This document shows, piece by piece, positions 32,553 to 41,954 of a DNA stretch of 53,266 nt (position 1 is the stretch's first letter; each line of letters begins with the position of its first letter). The notes under the pieces were generated by a model. It saw nothing but the letters and a program-made list of their open reading frames with translations. It was not told the DNA's origin and did no database searches. The DNA is from SFWF01 sp045638145. GTDB lineage: Bacteria > Bacillota > Clostridia > Oscillospirales > Acutalibacteraceae. The DNA is taken from the NCBI GenBank assembly GCA_045638145.1, contig JAZUAU010000026.1, positions 1-53,266 on the forward strand, in the 5' to 3' direction. A program made the translations under genes and the position numbers.

Positions 32553-33397
32553 GCCATATAAAGCTGATGTACATAACCAATAGCCCCGAGGTAGCGCTAA
32601 TTGCCGAGAAATCGGGTGTTGACAGAATTTTTATCGATATGGAGTATATCGGAAAAAATCTTCGTCAGGGCGGAATGAACACCGTGCAGAATCATCATAC
32701 CGTCGAAGACGTTAAAAATATCAAAAAGGTTGTGACGAAAGCCAAAGTAATGGTTCGTTGCAATCCCATACACGGTGCAACCGAAGATTATCCGTCATCC
32801 GAGGATGAAATTAACGAGATAATCGACGGCGGTGCCGATATCGTTATGCTCCCGTATTTTAAGACTGCAGATGAGGTCAGAGAATATGTCCGTATTGTCG
32901 GCGGAAGGGCAAAAACCTTCCCACTTGTTGAGACCATCGAAGCGGTTGAGTGCATAGACGAGATTCTCGAGATAGAGGGAATCGACGAAATCTATATCGG
33001 CCTTAACGACCTCAGCCTCAGCCGTCACCAGCGATTTATGTTCCAGCCTCTTGCAGACGGAATGGTCGATATGCTTGCCGAAAAATTCAAGGCAAAGGGA
33101 ATACCCTTCGGTTTTGGCGGAATTGCCTCTCTCGGAAAGGGAATGCTCCCCAGCGAATACATTATTTGTGAGCATAAAAGGCTTGGCTCAACCGCCGCCA
33201 TTCTCTCCCGAAGCTTTTGCAACGTGACTAAGATTAACGACCTTACAGAAATCGACAGAATTTTCACCGACGGTGTTCGCAATATTCGTGAATTCGAAGC
33301 TCTTTGTGAACAAAGCACCGCTGAACAGTTTTCAAAGAATCATTCAGAGCTTGCGGTGAAGGTTGAAGAGATTCTTGAACTTATGGGTGGATTATAA
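32549..33397 (+). CDS. HpcH/HpaI-type aldolase family protein
   Basis: A 282-residue TIM-barrel protein of the HpcH/HpaI aldolase/citrate lyase superfamily. Recognisable parts: a metal-ligand region with FPLVETIEAVECIDEIL (Glu 126 region) and IDEIYIGLNDLSLS containing the second acidic ligand (Asp), plus KVMVRCNP. Characterised members cleave or form 2-keto-3-deoxy sugar acids using pyruvate or a similar donor. It overlaps the transferase stop (ATGA) and its stop overlaps the dehydrogenase start, so the enzymes are made together. Its presence inside a surface-glycan operon is unusual and suggests production of an acidic precursor; this is inference. Confidence 0.82.
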   Translation: MSHIKLMYITNSPEVALIAEKSGVDRIFIDMEYIGKNLRQGGMNTVQNHHTVEDVKNIKKVVTKAKVMVRCNPIHGATEDYPSSEDEINEIIDGGADIVMLPYFKTADEVREYVRIVGGRAKTFPLVETIEAVECIDEILEIEGIDEIYIGLNDLSLSRHQRFMFQPLADGMVDMLAEKFKAKGIPFGFGGIASLGKGMLPSEYIICEHKRLGSTAAILSRSFCNVTKINDLTEIDRIFTDGVRNIREFEALCEQSTAEQFSKNHSELAVKVEEILELMGGL

Positions 33398-34311
33398 TGA
33401 AATTTCTTATAACCGGCGCAGTAACCTGCGCCGAAAACCTTTTAATGGAACTTAAAAAAATCGGTCACGAAGCGGTTTTTATGCAGAATGAATCGGACAA
33501 ACTGCCCGAAAACGCAGCCGAATTCGACGGTGTTTTCTGCAACGGTCTTTTCCTTCATCACCCGATAGAAAGCTTCACAAATCTCAAATATATTCAGCTC
33601 ACTTCAGCAGGCTTTGACCGTGTCCCGATGGACTATGTGAATAAAAACGGCATCAAAATTTATAATGCCCGTGGGGTCTATAGTGTTCCTATGGCAGAGT
33701 TTGCTCTGGCAGGAGTGCTTTCACTTTATAAGCAGCAGAGATTTTTCTGCGATAACCAAAAATTACACAAGTGGGAAAAGCACCGTGGACTCAGAGAGCT
33801 TTTCGGCAAAACCGTTTGCATAGTCGGTGCAGGCAATGTCGGTGGAGAGTGCGCCAAGCGTTTTTCTGCAATGGGCTGCAGGGTAGAGGGCGTTGATATA
33901 GTGTCTTTCGAAAATCCTCTTTTTGAAAGGATTCATCTGCTGAATGATTTGGATAAAGCCCTCGAAAAGGCCGATATAGTAGTTTTGACATTGCCTCTGA
34001 CCGAAGAAACACATCATCTTTTTAATAGAGCAAAATTCGATAAGATGAAAAACGGTGCAGTACTGGTAAATATATCCCGAGGCGCCGTTGTTAAAGAAGC
34101 AGACCTTGTATCTGCGTTAGAAGGTCATCTCGGCGGCGCCGTGCTCGATGTGTTTGAGCAGGAGCCTTTAGAAGAAACAAGCCCCCTTTGGGATATGGAA
34201 AACGTCATATTAACCCCCCACAACTCTTTTGTAGGAGAGGGTAACAAAGACCGACTCGAAAAAGTTATTACAGATAATTTGGAGAAGTATTTAAAATGCC
34301 AAAAGTTTTAA
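33397..34311 (+). CDS. D-isomer-specific 2-hydroxyacid dehydrogenase
   Basis: A 304-residue NAD-dependent dehydrogenase. Cofactor domain with VGAGNVGGECAKRF (138-151); catalytic Arg in NISRGAVV, Glu in FEQEPL and His in LTPHNSF are all present. It reduces a 2-keto acid to a D-2-hydroxy acid or the reverse. The N-terminal substrate domain is short, and the substrate cannot be told. Its ATG shares one base with the aldolase stop (TAATG), so a two-step path keto acid to hydroxy acid is plausible. It overlaps the following glycosyltransferase gene by 16 bases. Confidence 0.88.
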   Translation: MKFLITGAVTCAENLLMELKKIGHEAVFMQNESDKLPENAAEFDGVFCNGLFLHHPIESFTNLKYIQLTSAGFDRVPMDYVNKNGIKIYNARGVYSVPMAEFALAGVLSLYKQQRFFCDNQKLHKWEKHRGLRELFGKTVCIVGAGNVGGECAKRFSAMGCRVEGVDIVSFENPLFERIHLLNDLDKALEKADIVVLTLPLTEETHHLFNRAKFDKMKNGAVLVNISRGAVVKEADLVSALEGHLGGAVLDVFEQEPLEETSPLWDMENVILTPHNSFVGEGNKDRLEKVITDNLEKYLKCQKF

Positions 34312-35417
34312 TTACCGCAACCCTTCAAAGTCATATAGCACAGTTTCATAAGCCTACTATAAATGCCCTCAAAGAAATGGGCTATACCGTTCATGTTGCG
34401 GCTCACAACAATCTTCATCTTAAGAAAAACCTGACCCTTACCGAGCCCGATAAAATATTTGAGATAGGCTTTAGCAGAAGCCCTTACAGTGTGAGAAACC
34501 TAAAGGCTTTAAAGGAGCTTAAAAAGCTTATAAAAGAGGGCGATTACAATATTGTCCACTGCAACACTCCTGTTGGCGGAGTAATGACAAGACTTGCCTG
34601 CAAGGGCCTTCGCAAAAAGGGTCTAAAGGTTATATACGAGGCTCACGGCTTCCACTTTTTTAAGGGAGGCTCTCGCCTTAACTGGCTCTTATGGTATCCG
34701 ATAGAGAAGATATTTTCTCGCTTTACCGATTCGCTCGTACTTATCAACAAAATGGACTATGAGCTTGCAACGGCTAAATTTCGGGCAAAGAAAACCTATC
34801 GAGTTCCCGGCGTCGGCGTAAATCTAAAGCAGTTTGACGCCGAGTCTACAACCGATTTCAGAAAAGAATTTGGCATACCCGAGGATGCTCCTGTACTGCT
34901 GTCTGTCGGAGAGCTGAATGTTAATAAGAACCACCGTGCAGGAATAAAGGCGCTTTCCTTAATGGAGAATAAATCGGTTCATTACTGTATTGCAGGAAAC
35001 GGACCCCTCCTAGATGAGCTTGTAGCCTTCACAAAGGAATGCGGGGTAGAGGAAAGGGTGCATTTCCTCGGATACAGAAGAGATTTGCCCGCAATCTTCC
35101 GTGAAATAAAGCTTTTTCTGCTTCCGTCCTACCGTGAGGGTCTTGGAATGGCGGCTATCGAGGCTATGGCTTCGGGAGTGCCCCTTGTTTCAAGCGACCG
35201 CCACGGAATAAACGATTATTCAATCGAGGGAGTGACGGGTTATAAATGTCATCCCGCCGATTATGAAACAATGGCAAACCATATCGACCGTATCCTTTCG
35301 GATGAAGAGTTAAGACTCAAATTCGCCGAAAACGCGAGGGAAATTGCAAAGCAGTTTTCTCTCGAGGAATCGGTAGCCACTATGAAAATGATTTACAAAG
35401 AAACTTTAGGAGAATAG
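34296..35417 (+). CDS. Family 4 glycosyltransferase
   Basis: A 373-residue GT-B fold enzyme. N-terminal acceptor domain (MPKVLITATLQSHIAQFHKP), then the C-terminal nucleotide-sugar domain with VLLSVGELNVNKNHRAGIKA and the EX7E motif PSYREGLGMAAIEAMASG. This type uses UDP-sugars for alpha-linkages on lipid-linked repeat units at the cytosolic membrane face. ATG preceded by GGAGAAG inside the end of the dehydrogenase gene, so translation is coupled. Donor sugar unknown. Confidence 0.92.
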   Translation: MPKVLITATLQSHIAQFHKPTINALKEMGYTVHVAAHNNLHLKKNLTLTEPDKIFEIGFSRSPYSVRNLKALKELKKLIKEGDYNIVHCNTPVGGVMTRLACKGLRKKGLKVIYEAHGFHFFKGGSRLNWLLWYPIEKIFSRFTDSLVLINKMDYELATAKFRAKKTYRVPGVGVNLKQFDAESTTDFRKEFGIPEDAPVLLSVGELNVNKNHRAGIKALSLMENKSVHYCIAGNGPLLDELVAFTKECGVEERVHFLGYRRDLPAIFREIKLFLLPSYREGLGMAAIEAMASGVPLVSSDRHGINDYSIEGVTGYKCHPADYETMANHIDRILSDEELRLKFAENAREIAKQFSLEESVATMKMIYKETLGE

Positions 35418-35418
35418 A

Positions 35419-36465
35419 ATGCTCGTAAGTATTATTATGCCGGTCTATAACGCAGAGAAATATCTCGCGGAAGCCGTGCAATCACTTGTTAATCAAAGCT
35501 ATCGTGATATTGAAATACTGCTTGTAAACGACGGTTCAACCGATTCTTCACCTGCCATTTGCGATGAATTTGCAAACAGCGACCCGAGAGTACGTGTATT
35601 CCACAAGGAAAACGGTGGTACCCACACTGCCCGTAACCTCGGAATTGAGGAGTCGAGGGGAGATTTTCTTATGTTTATCGACCCTGATGACTGGTTTGAT
35701 ACCGATACGGTGGAGCAGCTCGTTTCGGCTATCGAGAAAGACTCGCTCGATGTCATCCGTTTTAATTACGTGAGAGAATTCCGCGACCACTCTGCAGTAA
35801 AGCCCAACACGCTTTTATCCGAAGAGGTAATGGCAGGGGAGGACTGCAAAAAGGTCTGCCGTCAGGCAATAGGTCTTATCCAAGAGGAGCTTCACAGCCC
35901 CGAAAGCATGAATTTTTTGGCTTCGGTCTGCTTTGCGGCATATAAAAAGAGCATAATCCTTAAAAACAATATCCGATTTGTCAATATCCGTGAGATAGCA
36001 ACCTTTTCGGACGGTCTTTTTAACATAAATTTTCTGATGTTCGCCGACCGTTTCAGATTTATTGATAAATGCTTTTATCATTACAGAAAATATAACACCG
36101 CCTCGGCAACCTCAAATTACAGACCGGACTTTTTAAAGCGCCAGTCTATAATGTTCGATAAACTGTCATGTATGGTAAAGACGCTTGACAGAGCCGACTG
36201 CTATGAGGCCTTTAATAACCGAATTTGCCACAGCACTATGGAAATGTGCCTGAATGCATTTAAGGCTAAACATTCTCTTGGCAAAAAGTATAGGGAAATA
36301 AAAGAAATTCTTTCCGACCCGCTTCATAAAGAGGCAGGCAAAACACTTGATCTCGGATATTTTCCGCTTAAATGGAAGATATATTTCTTCTTTATTAAGC
36401 ACAGAATGACCCTGTTCGTATTTTTAATGACCGCTGTTATTCTCACCATTCAGAAAAGGGGATGA
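35419..36465 (+). CDS. Family 2 glycosyltransferase (GT-A)
   Basis: A 348-residue inverting-type transferase. MLVSIIMPVYNAEKYLAEAV at the N-terminus, LVNDGSTDSSPAICDEF (about 34-50), the metal/nucleotide motif IDPDDWF (about 91-97), and a hydrophobic, basic C-terminus (FFIKHRMTLFVFLMTAVILT) that could anchor it in the membrane. It begins 2 bases after the previous stop, with AGGAGAA overlapping the preceding gene. Confidence 0.92.
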   Translation: MLVSIIMPVYNAEKYLAEAVQSLVNQSYRDIEILLVNDGSTDSSPAICDEFANSDPRVRVFHKENGGTHTARNLGIEESRGDFLMFIDPDDWFDTDTVEQLVSAIEKDSLDVIRFNYVREFRDHSAVKPNTLLSEEVMAGEDCKKVCRQAIGLIQEELHSPESMNFLASVCFAAYKKSIILKNNIRFVNIREIATFSDGLFNINFLMFADRFRFIDKCFYHYRKYNTASATSNYRPDFLKRQSIMFDKLSCMVKTLDRADCYEAFNNRICHSTMEMCLNAFKAKHSLGKKYREIKEILSDPLHKEAGKTLDLGYFPLKWKIYFFFIKHRMTLFVFLMTAVILTIQKRG

Positions 36466-36469
36466 AAAA

Positions 36470-37381
36470 ATGAGTGAAAAGCCTCTCGTGTCAATAGTAA
36501 TACCGCTTTATAACGGCTCGAACTTTGTTGAAGAAGCGATAAAGTGTGCCATAGCGCAGGACTATCCGAATAAAGAGATAATCGTTGTAAACGACGGCTC
36601 GACCGACGACGGAGCCGGCAGAGATATCTGTCTTAAATATACCGACAGCATAACCTATATCGAAAAGGAAAACGGCGGTTGCTCCTCGGCACTGAACTTT
36701 GGAATCCGTGCTGCAAAGGGCGAATATATTTCCTGGCTTTCACACGATGACCTTTATCTGCCGAATAAGCTTTCTTATCAGATAGATCTTATCGATAAGC
36801 TGAGTCTCGATAAAAACACCCTCGTCAGCAATAGCGGAGGACTTATTGATAAAGACGGTAAGGCAATCGCTCATCCGAGCATCAAAACCGACGCAACCCT
36901 TACCGCAAAGGAGTTTTTCTCCTATCTTCTTTTCAAAAAGTGCCTAAATGGTTGCGGACTTCTCATCCCGAAGTCAGTCTTCAGTAAGGGACTCTATTTC
37001 AGAGAGGATATGCGTTTTGTCCTTGATTGGAACCTTTGGCTAAAGGTTGCGGCAGAGGGCTTTAATGTACATATCGACTCGGCCGAGCTTGTTAAAAACC
37101 GTGTTCACGGTGGACAGGTTACCGTAAAACAAAAGGAACTTCATAAAACCGAAGCCAGGGATACGGTAGAGGAGCTTTTCCTAATGCTCCGTGATAAAGA
37201 ACCCTACTTTATGCAAGAGCTTTACGTCTTTGCATATTCAACCAAAAAAGAAATAGCCCCCGAGATAAAGAAATATCTCAAAGAAAAGGGAATCGCCATT
37301 CCCACCACCCGCGCTTTTGGAATAAAGGCAAAAACACGAATTAAAGCCCTTCTCAAAAAAATCTATCACAAAATCAGATAA
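36470..37381 (+). CDS. Family 2 glycosyltransferase (GT-A)
   Basis: A 303-residue transferase with LVSIVIPLYNGSNFVEEAI, VVNDGSTDDGAGRDI and SHDDLYLPNK as the DXD-type region; DWNLWLKVA in the second half is typical of the family. Its Lys-rich C-terminus lacks a membrane span. It is 4 bases after the preceding GT gene, with AGGGGATG as ribosome site. Downstream is a 56-base gap before an AT-richer gene block. Confidence 0.92.
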   Translation: MSEKPLVSIVIPLYNGSNFVEEAIKCAIAQDYPNKEIIVVNDGSTDDGAGRDICLKYTDSITYIEKENGGCSSALNFGIRAAKGEYISWLSHDDLYLPNKLSYQIDLIDKLSLDKNTLVSNSGGLIDKDGKAIAHPSIKTDATLTAKEFFSYLLFKKCLNGCGLLIPKSVFSKGLYFREDMRFVLDWNLWLKVAAEGFNVHIDSAELVKNRVHGGQVTVKQKELHKTEARDTVEELFLMLRDKEPYFMQELYVFAYSTKKEIAPEIKKYLKEKGIAIPTTRAFGIKAKTRIKALLKKIYHKIR

Positions 37382-37437
37382 GAAATACTGTATGTCAAAC
37401 GAAGGCAAGAACAGAAGTATTTTAGGAGAAATTAAGA

Positions 37438-38544
37438 ATGAGAATAAGTAAAGCTAAGTTAGTGGATGGATTGCTTGCATTTCTCAGAAGTTATGGCAAG
37501 AGAAATCAAGTAAAAAAACTTAATAAAGCTAAATTTAAGCTGATTGAGAAAGCTGGAATTCCAAAACGAAAATTAACTGCTTCACAAAAAGCTGAGATTG
37601 ATGCTATCTACAAGAAATATGGTTATAAGTATTCTTACGATACGCATATTATCACATACTCCGTAACAGGCAAATTCGATGCTCGCATTTTACCTGAAGA
37701 TCTACATAGATCAAATCTCGAGCTGAAACTTAATAATGTAGGCTTAAAGTTTGTGATGTCTGACAAAAACTATTTCGAAATGTATATGCCGGAGGTTAAA
37801 TTCCCCGATGTAATAGTAAGAAATATCGAAGGAATCTTCTATGATAAAGATAGAAATATAATTACCAAAGATGAGGCAGAGAGGCTTATTTCTGAATATG
37901 AAAGGGTTGTTGTTAAACCTTCTACGGATAATGGCTTTGGAAAAGGGGTTGAACTTGTAGAGAGGGGAAGTTTAAAAATAACAGATAGTTTTAAGAAAAA
38001 CTATTTGGTACAGAAACTGATACTTCAACATCCTTCTCTCTCGGCGTTTAATGAAAGCTCAGTTAATGTTGTTCGTGTAACTACAATGTTTCTTGGCGGA
38101 AAAGCGTTCCATCTGTCTTCTGCGTTTAGGTTTGGCGGAGAAAACTCCTTTACTGATAACACGTCAACTAAAGACGGCAAAGGAATGACCATAGTCGGAA
38201 TTGATTCCGAAGGAAAACTCAGAGATAAAGGATATTTTTCTTGCGGAATATCCACCAAAAAAAGTCATACCGGAGTTGCATTTGATGGTTATGAAATTCC
38301 CAAATACAACGAAATGGTACGGATTGCTTTGAAGCAACACAGCCGTTTTCCCTCAATTGGAATTATTGGTTGGGACTTTACGGTAGATAAGGAAGGTAAT
38401 GTTGTGGTTGTAGAGTACAACATAAAATATCCCGGAGTACTCTATTATCAATGGGTAAATGGACCTCTTTTCGGCGAAAAAACAGAGAAGATATTGGCTG
38501 AGATTAAGAAACTTCCAAAGAGTGAAGGATTTTTCAAATTATAA
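37438..38544 (+). CDS. Sugar-transfer-associated ATP-grasp protein 1
   Basis: A 368-residue protein with an N-terminal basic helical part (1-60) and an ATP-grasp fold. Lys 160 in VVVKPSTDNGFGKGVEL, hinge residues YLVQKLI, an Arg in NVVRVTTM, and the metal-binding set Asp 313, Glu 326 and Asn 328 (GWDFTVDKEG and VVEYNIKYPG). The active site therefore looks intact. It matches the family named sugar-transfer-associated ATP-grasp, found in polysaccharide loci; no product is established to my knowledge. ATP-grasp enzymes join a carboxylate to an amine or other nucleophile. Visibly more AT-rich than upstream genes. RBS TTAGGAGAAA. Confidence 0.82.
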   Translation: MRISKAKLVDGLLAFLRSYGKRNQVKKLNKAKFKLIEKAGIPKRKLTASQKAEIDAIYKKYGYKYSYDTHIITYSVTGKFDARILPEDLHRSNLELKLNNVGLKFVMSDKNYFEMYMPEVKFPDVIVRNIEGIFYDKDRNIITKDEAERLISEYERVVVKPSTDNGFGKGVELVERGSLKITDSFKKNYLVQKLILQHPSLSAFNESSVNVVRVTTMFLGGKAFHLSSAFRFGGENSFTDNTSTKDGKGMTIVGIDSEGKLRDKGYFSCGISTKKSHTGVAFDGYEIPKYNEMVRIALKQHSRFPSIGIIGWDFTVDKEGNVVVVEYNIKYPGVLYYQWVNGPLFGEKTEKILAEIKKLPKSEGFFKL

Positions 38545-38576
38545 TAGTCCGGTCAAATTGAGAAAGAGAGATAAAA

Positions 38577-39653
38577 ATGGGCAAAAGAGCTATTTTAAAT
38601 TTCAGAAATGCTTATGAAGAGATTTTTTCTGCAATTAGACGCTCCCACATGAAGCGCCTTGTTGTGAAGCTGAAAAAAGCGCAGAGTGAGAAATATGTGT
38701 TAACAAAGGAAATGGAGAAAGAAGTAAAATCTTTCTGGGACAAGTATCAATCTGTACCCTGCCTTTACCACAATTTCTATACTGAGAAATACGGCGAGTT
38801 CCATAAGGAATACATTCCCGATGAAGTTTATTATAACTATATTCAGCCCTATTTTAATAATTACAGGCTTGCAAAGGCACTCGATAACAAGTGTTATTAT
38901 CACAAGATGTTTGGTGGAATTTCCCAGCCGAAGCTTATTGCATACCGCTTAAACGGATTTTGGTATATTGATGATATCGTTGCAAGAGAAGGTATTTCCG
39001 ATGTTTACAGCGTTTTGAAGGATGAAACGGAAGTGTTTTTAAAGCGTGCAACCGATAGCGGCGGTGGCCACGGAGTAAGATATATTAACTGTGAAGATCT
39101 TACTTTAGAACAGTTTGAAAATGAAATTAAAGGTTTTACAGGCGATATAGCAATTCAAAGAGGTATTACCCAACACGAAATGCTGGGAAAAATCAATCCT
39201 ACTTCAGTTAATACAATCCGTATAATTACCCTTCTTGAAAGGGACGGAGCAAAGGTTTTATCTGTCATACTTAGAATGGGTGTAGGCGAGACCAAGGTAG
39301 ATAACAGTAGCAGCGGAGGACTCACTATCGGTGTTTCTATGGACGGAAAGCTTAAAAAATTCGCCTGTGCCGATAAGCGCAGATTTTTAGATGCCCATCC
39401 TATCTCAGGTGTTATATTCGAAGGATATGAACTACCTTCGTTTGATGAGGTAAAAGAGCTTGTTCTAAAAGCAAGCTATATGGTGCCGCATTTCAGAATG
39501 GTCGCATGGGATGTTTCGGTTCTTGAGGACGGAACGCCTGTGCTTATAGAAGCAAACCTTTATGACGGACAGCTCGATTCTCATCAGATTCACAATGGCC
39601 CTCTTTTTAAGAAAGATACCGAAAGAATTTTAGATGAGGTTTTCGGTAAGTAA
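38577..39653 (+). CDS. Sugar-transfer-associated ATP-grasp protein 2
   Basis: A 358-residue paralogue of the preceding protein, diverged along its whole length. Lys 156 in VFLKRATDSGGGHGVRY, the TSVNTIRIITL motif, DNSSSGGLTIGVSMDGKL, and Asp 312, Glu 325 and Asn 327 (AWDVSVLEDG, VLIEANLYDG). All ATP-grasp catalytic features seem kept. Two such enzymes side by side suggest two different acceptor or donor molecules, or successive additions. ATG preceded by GAAAGAGAG. Function beyond ATP-dependent ligation is not known. Confidence 0.8.
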   Translation: MGKRAILNFRNAYEEIFSAIRRSHMKRLVVKLKKAQSEKYVLTKEMEKEVKSFWDKYQSVPCLYHNFYTEKYGEFHKEYIPDEVYYNYIQPYFNNYRLAKALDNKCYYHKMFGGISQPKLIAYRLNGFWYIDDIVAREGISDVYSVLKDETEVFLKRATDSGGGHGVRYINCEDLTLEQFENEIKGFTGDIAIQRGITQHEMLGKINPTSVNTIRIITLLERDGAKVLSVILRMGVGETKVDNSSSGGLTIGVSMDGKLKKFACADKRRFLDAHPISGVIFEGYELPSFDEVKELVLKASYMVPHFRMVAWDVSVLEDGTPVLIEANLYDGQLDSHQIHNGPLFKKDTERILDEVFGK

Positions 39654-39671
39654 TTAATAGGGAGTAAACAA

Positions 39672-40772
39672 ATGAAAAAAACTCGACAATATGGTTTAGA
39701 TATACTTAGAATTATGTCAATGGTATTGATAACAGTTATACACTATGTTGCTTATTCAGGAATAATGTCGCAACCTGATATTACTGTTTACAATAGAGCT
39801 ATATTATCAGTGTTTAGCGGATTATCAGTAGTAGCTGTAAACATATTTATCTTGATTACCGGTTATTTTTCATATCAAAAACTCCCAAACATAAAAAGAG
39901 TAGTTGCATTATGGGTTCAGGTAATAGTGGTAGGAATCATTGCAACTTTAATCGCAGCAATTGCGTTAAAGAAACAGATAGGGATAACAACTTTGTTAAA
40001 GACAATATTCCCGTTTTCAACAATGCATTATTGGTTTTTTACCATGTATATAATATTGATGCTTGCATCCCCAATATTAAATCTTGTAATATCAAAACTT
40101 GATGAAGTCCAACAGAAAATGGTTTGTATAATTGGTTTTTTCGTTTTGTGCGTGTTCTTGACCAGTAACCCGTTTATAGATGATATATACTACATTGCAT
40201 CATCAAGAGGAATAGTTTGGCTTTCATACCTTTATTTTGTTGGCGCAGGAATAAAGAAATATAATTGGAATTTTTTAGGTAAATTTAATTTATTGACTGT
40301 CTTATGTTTGTTATTTGCAGTTTGCATTCTAAAGTATTTACAAAAAGATAGTGTGGGCAACTGCATATTATTGGATGCTAATGCAGTATTGCCGTTCGCT
40401 TTATCTTTGCTCCTGTTTATTTTGTTCAGAAACATCCATATAAAATCAAAGTTTATCGGGAATGTAATTTCAAAATTATCGGCATGCTCTTTCTTGGTTT
40501 ACATAATACAAGAGCACAATGTGTTAAGAGACTGGTATTGGAATTTGTTTTCAATAAATTCTTATGCAGATTCCCCATATATGATTGTAAATCTTATAAT
40601 TTCATTAGTTGCACTCTGGCCGATTGCTTTAATTATTCAATGGGCTTTTGAAAAAGTTTTGCCTATAATAGATCTCATTTACGAGAAGGTTGTTAAAGGT
40701 ATAAACAAAATTTGTGGTGCAAAAAGAAAGGATGGTAGCCATAGTGAATGCCAGCACGGATCTAGCAGTTAA
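39672..40772 (+). CDS. Family 3 membrane acyltransferase
   Basis: A 366-residue membrane protein with about ten spans. N-terminal GLDILRIMSMVLITVIHY contains the catalytic-type Arg and His of OafA/WecH-like acyltransferases that move acetyl groups onto surface sugars. Base composition is low in GC (a 60-base block at 40261-40320 has 14 G+C) and the codons favour TTA, ATA and AAT. RBS AGGGAG. It overlaps the next acyltransferase gene by about 40 bases. Confidence 0.9.
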   Translation: MKKTRQYGLDILRIMSMVLITVIHYVAYSGIMSQPDITVYNRAILSVFSGLSVVAVNIFILITGYFSYQKLPNIKRVVALWVQVIVVGIIATLIAAIALKKQIGITTLLKTIFPFSTMHYWFFTMYIILMLASPILNLVISKLDEVQQKMVCIIGFFVLCVFLTSNPFIDDIYYIASSRGIVWLSYLYFVGAGIKKYNWNFLGKFNLLTVLCLLFAVCILKYLQKDSVGNCILLDANAVLPFALSLLLFILFRNIHIKSKFIGNVISKLSACSFLVYIIQEHNVLRDWYWNLFSINSYADSPYMIVNLIISLVALWPIALIIQWAFEKVLPIIDLIYEKVVKGINKICGAKRKDGSHSECQHGSSS

Positions 40773-41871
40773 CCACACAGACTTTCCTACAACAAAAAGA
40801 AATCATGGAATAGATTTGCTGCGAGTAATAGCAACTGTGATGATAGTCACCTTGCACATTTTGAGTCAAGGAGGAGTTCTGAAAGCGTTAGGAGACTTTA
40901 CCCTCAAGGGTGAGGTAATGTGGTTTTTTCAAGTTGCTTGTTACGGCGCTGTAAATATTTTCGCTATAATTTCGGGATATGTAGGACTGAACTCCAAGCA
41001 TAAATTGTCAAGTCTTATTTTATTGTGGTTCCAAGTAGTTTTCTATACTGTTATATCAGAGGTAATAATCGCTGTTTTGTTTGAAGACGGATACGCCGTG
41101 ATGTCGGTTTTAAAGGGATTTCTGCCAGTTTTTAGTGAGCAAAATTGGTATTTTTCTGCGTATTTTATTGTTTTCCTTTTTATCCCGCTGTTAAACGAAG
41201 TGGTGGAAAAAGTGACGAAAAAAGTTTTAGATAGGGCTTTAATTGTTGCCGTTGTGTTTTTTGTTATTTTGGAAACCGTCAGTAGCATAAAAGTTTTGGG
41301 CGTGAGTTCGGGCTATTCGTTTTTATGGTTGGCCTTATTGTATTTGGTAGGCGCGTATATAAAAAAATATGAACCACTAAAAAATTTATCATCTAGAATA
41401 TGTGCATTAGGTTTTGTTGGTAGTATCTTAATTACATTTTTAAGTCGATTATTAATAGAGTTTTTGACTTGGAAAGCCACAGGAACCCCTAATTTAGGAA
41501 CAAAATTTATCACATATACTTCGCCTTTTATGGTTCTACAGGCTTTATTTGCATTGCAGCTTTTTTCAACAATGAAGCTGCCAAAATTAATTGTCAAGAT
41601 ATCGGCCGGACTTTCACCTGTATCATTTGGCGTGTTCATTATCCATACTACAACTGCAGTGTATAAGTATATTTTAAGAGATTCCTTGATGTTCGTTGTT
41701 GATTATTCTTTGCCAATGATTATAGCAATTAGCTTTTTGGCAATAGTTATCGTCTTTTTAATATGCGTTGTGATAGATTTGGTTCGCATATACTTGTTCA
41801 AACTTTGCAGAGTTAATATTTTATCTGCTTATATAGGAAACAAAATCGAAAAAGTTTTCGTCAGAAAGTAA
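40732..41871 (+). CDS. Family 3 membrane acyltransferase
   Basis: A protein of about 379 residues with about ten spans. HGIDLLRVIATVMIVTLHIL carries the conserved Arg and His. The start is uncertain: ATG 40732, GTG 40744 (11 bases after AGGA) and GTG 40714 are possible, all inside the end of the preceding gene. As in its neighbour, codon use is AT-rich. The two adjacent genes may be an old duplication; they share the same overall fold and motif but differ widely. Confidence 0.85.
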   Translation: MVAIVNASTDLAVNHTDFPTTKRNHGIDLLRVIATVMIVTLHILSQGGVLKALGDFTLKGEVMWFFQVACYGAVNIFAIISGYVGLNSKHKLSSLILLWFQVVFYTVISEVIIAVLFEDGYAVMSVLKGFLPVFSEQNWYFSAYFIVFLFIPLLNEVVEKVTKKVLDRALIVAVVFFVILETVSSIKVLGVSSGYSFLWLALLYLVGAYIKKYEPLKNLSSRICALGFVGSILITFLSRLLIEFLTWKATGTPNLGTKFITYTSPFMVLQALFALQLFSTMKLPKLIVKISAGLSPVSFGVFIIHTTTAVYKYILRDSLMFVVDYSLPMIIAISFLAIVIVFLICVVIDLVRIYLFKLCRVNILSAYIGNKIEKVFVRK

Positions 41872-41954
41872 TTGTATCGTAGTAAAATAAGACGCAAATT
41901 CTTTTTTCTAAATATATCTAATTTTAAAACTATTCTAGTTTCGGCGGTGAATTA

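Noticed and set aside
40714..40772. Frameshift or fusion between two acyltransferase genes
   Set aside because: Each protein is complete with its own catalytic N-terminal motif; the overlap is a short coupling region.
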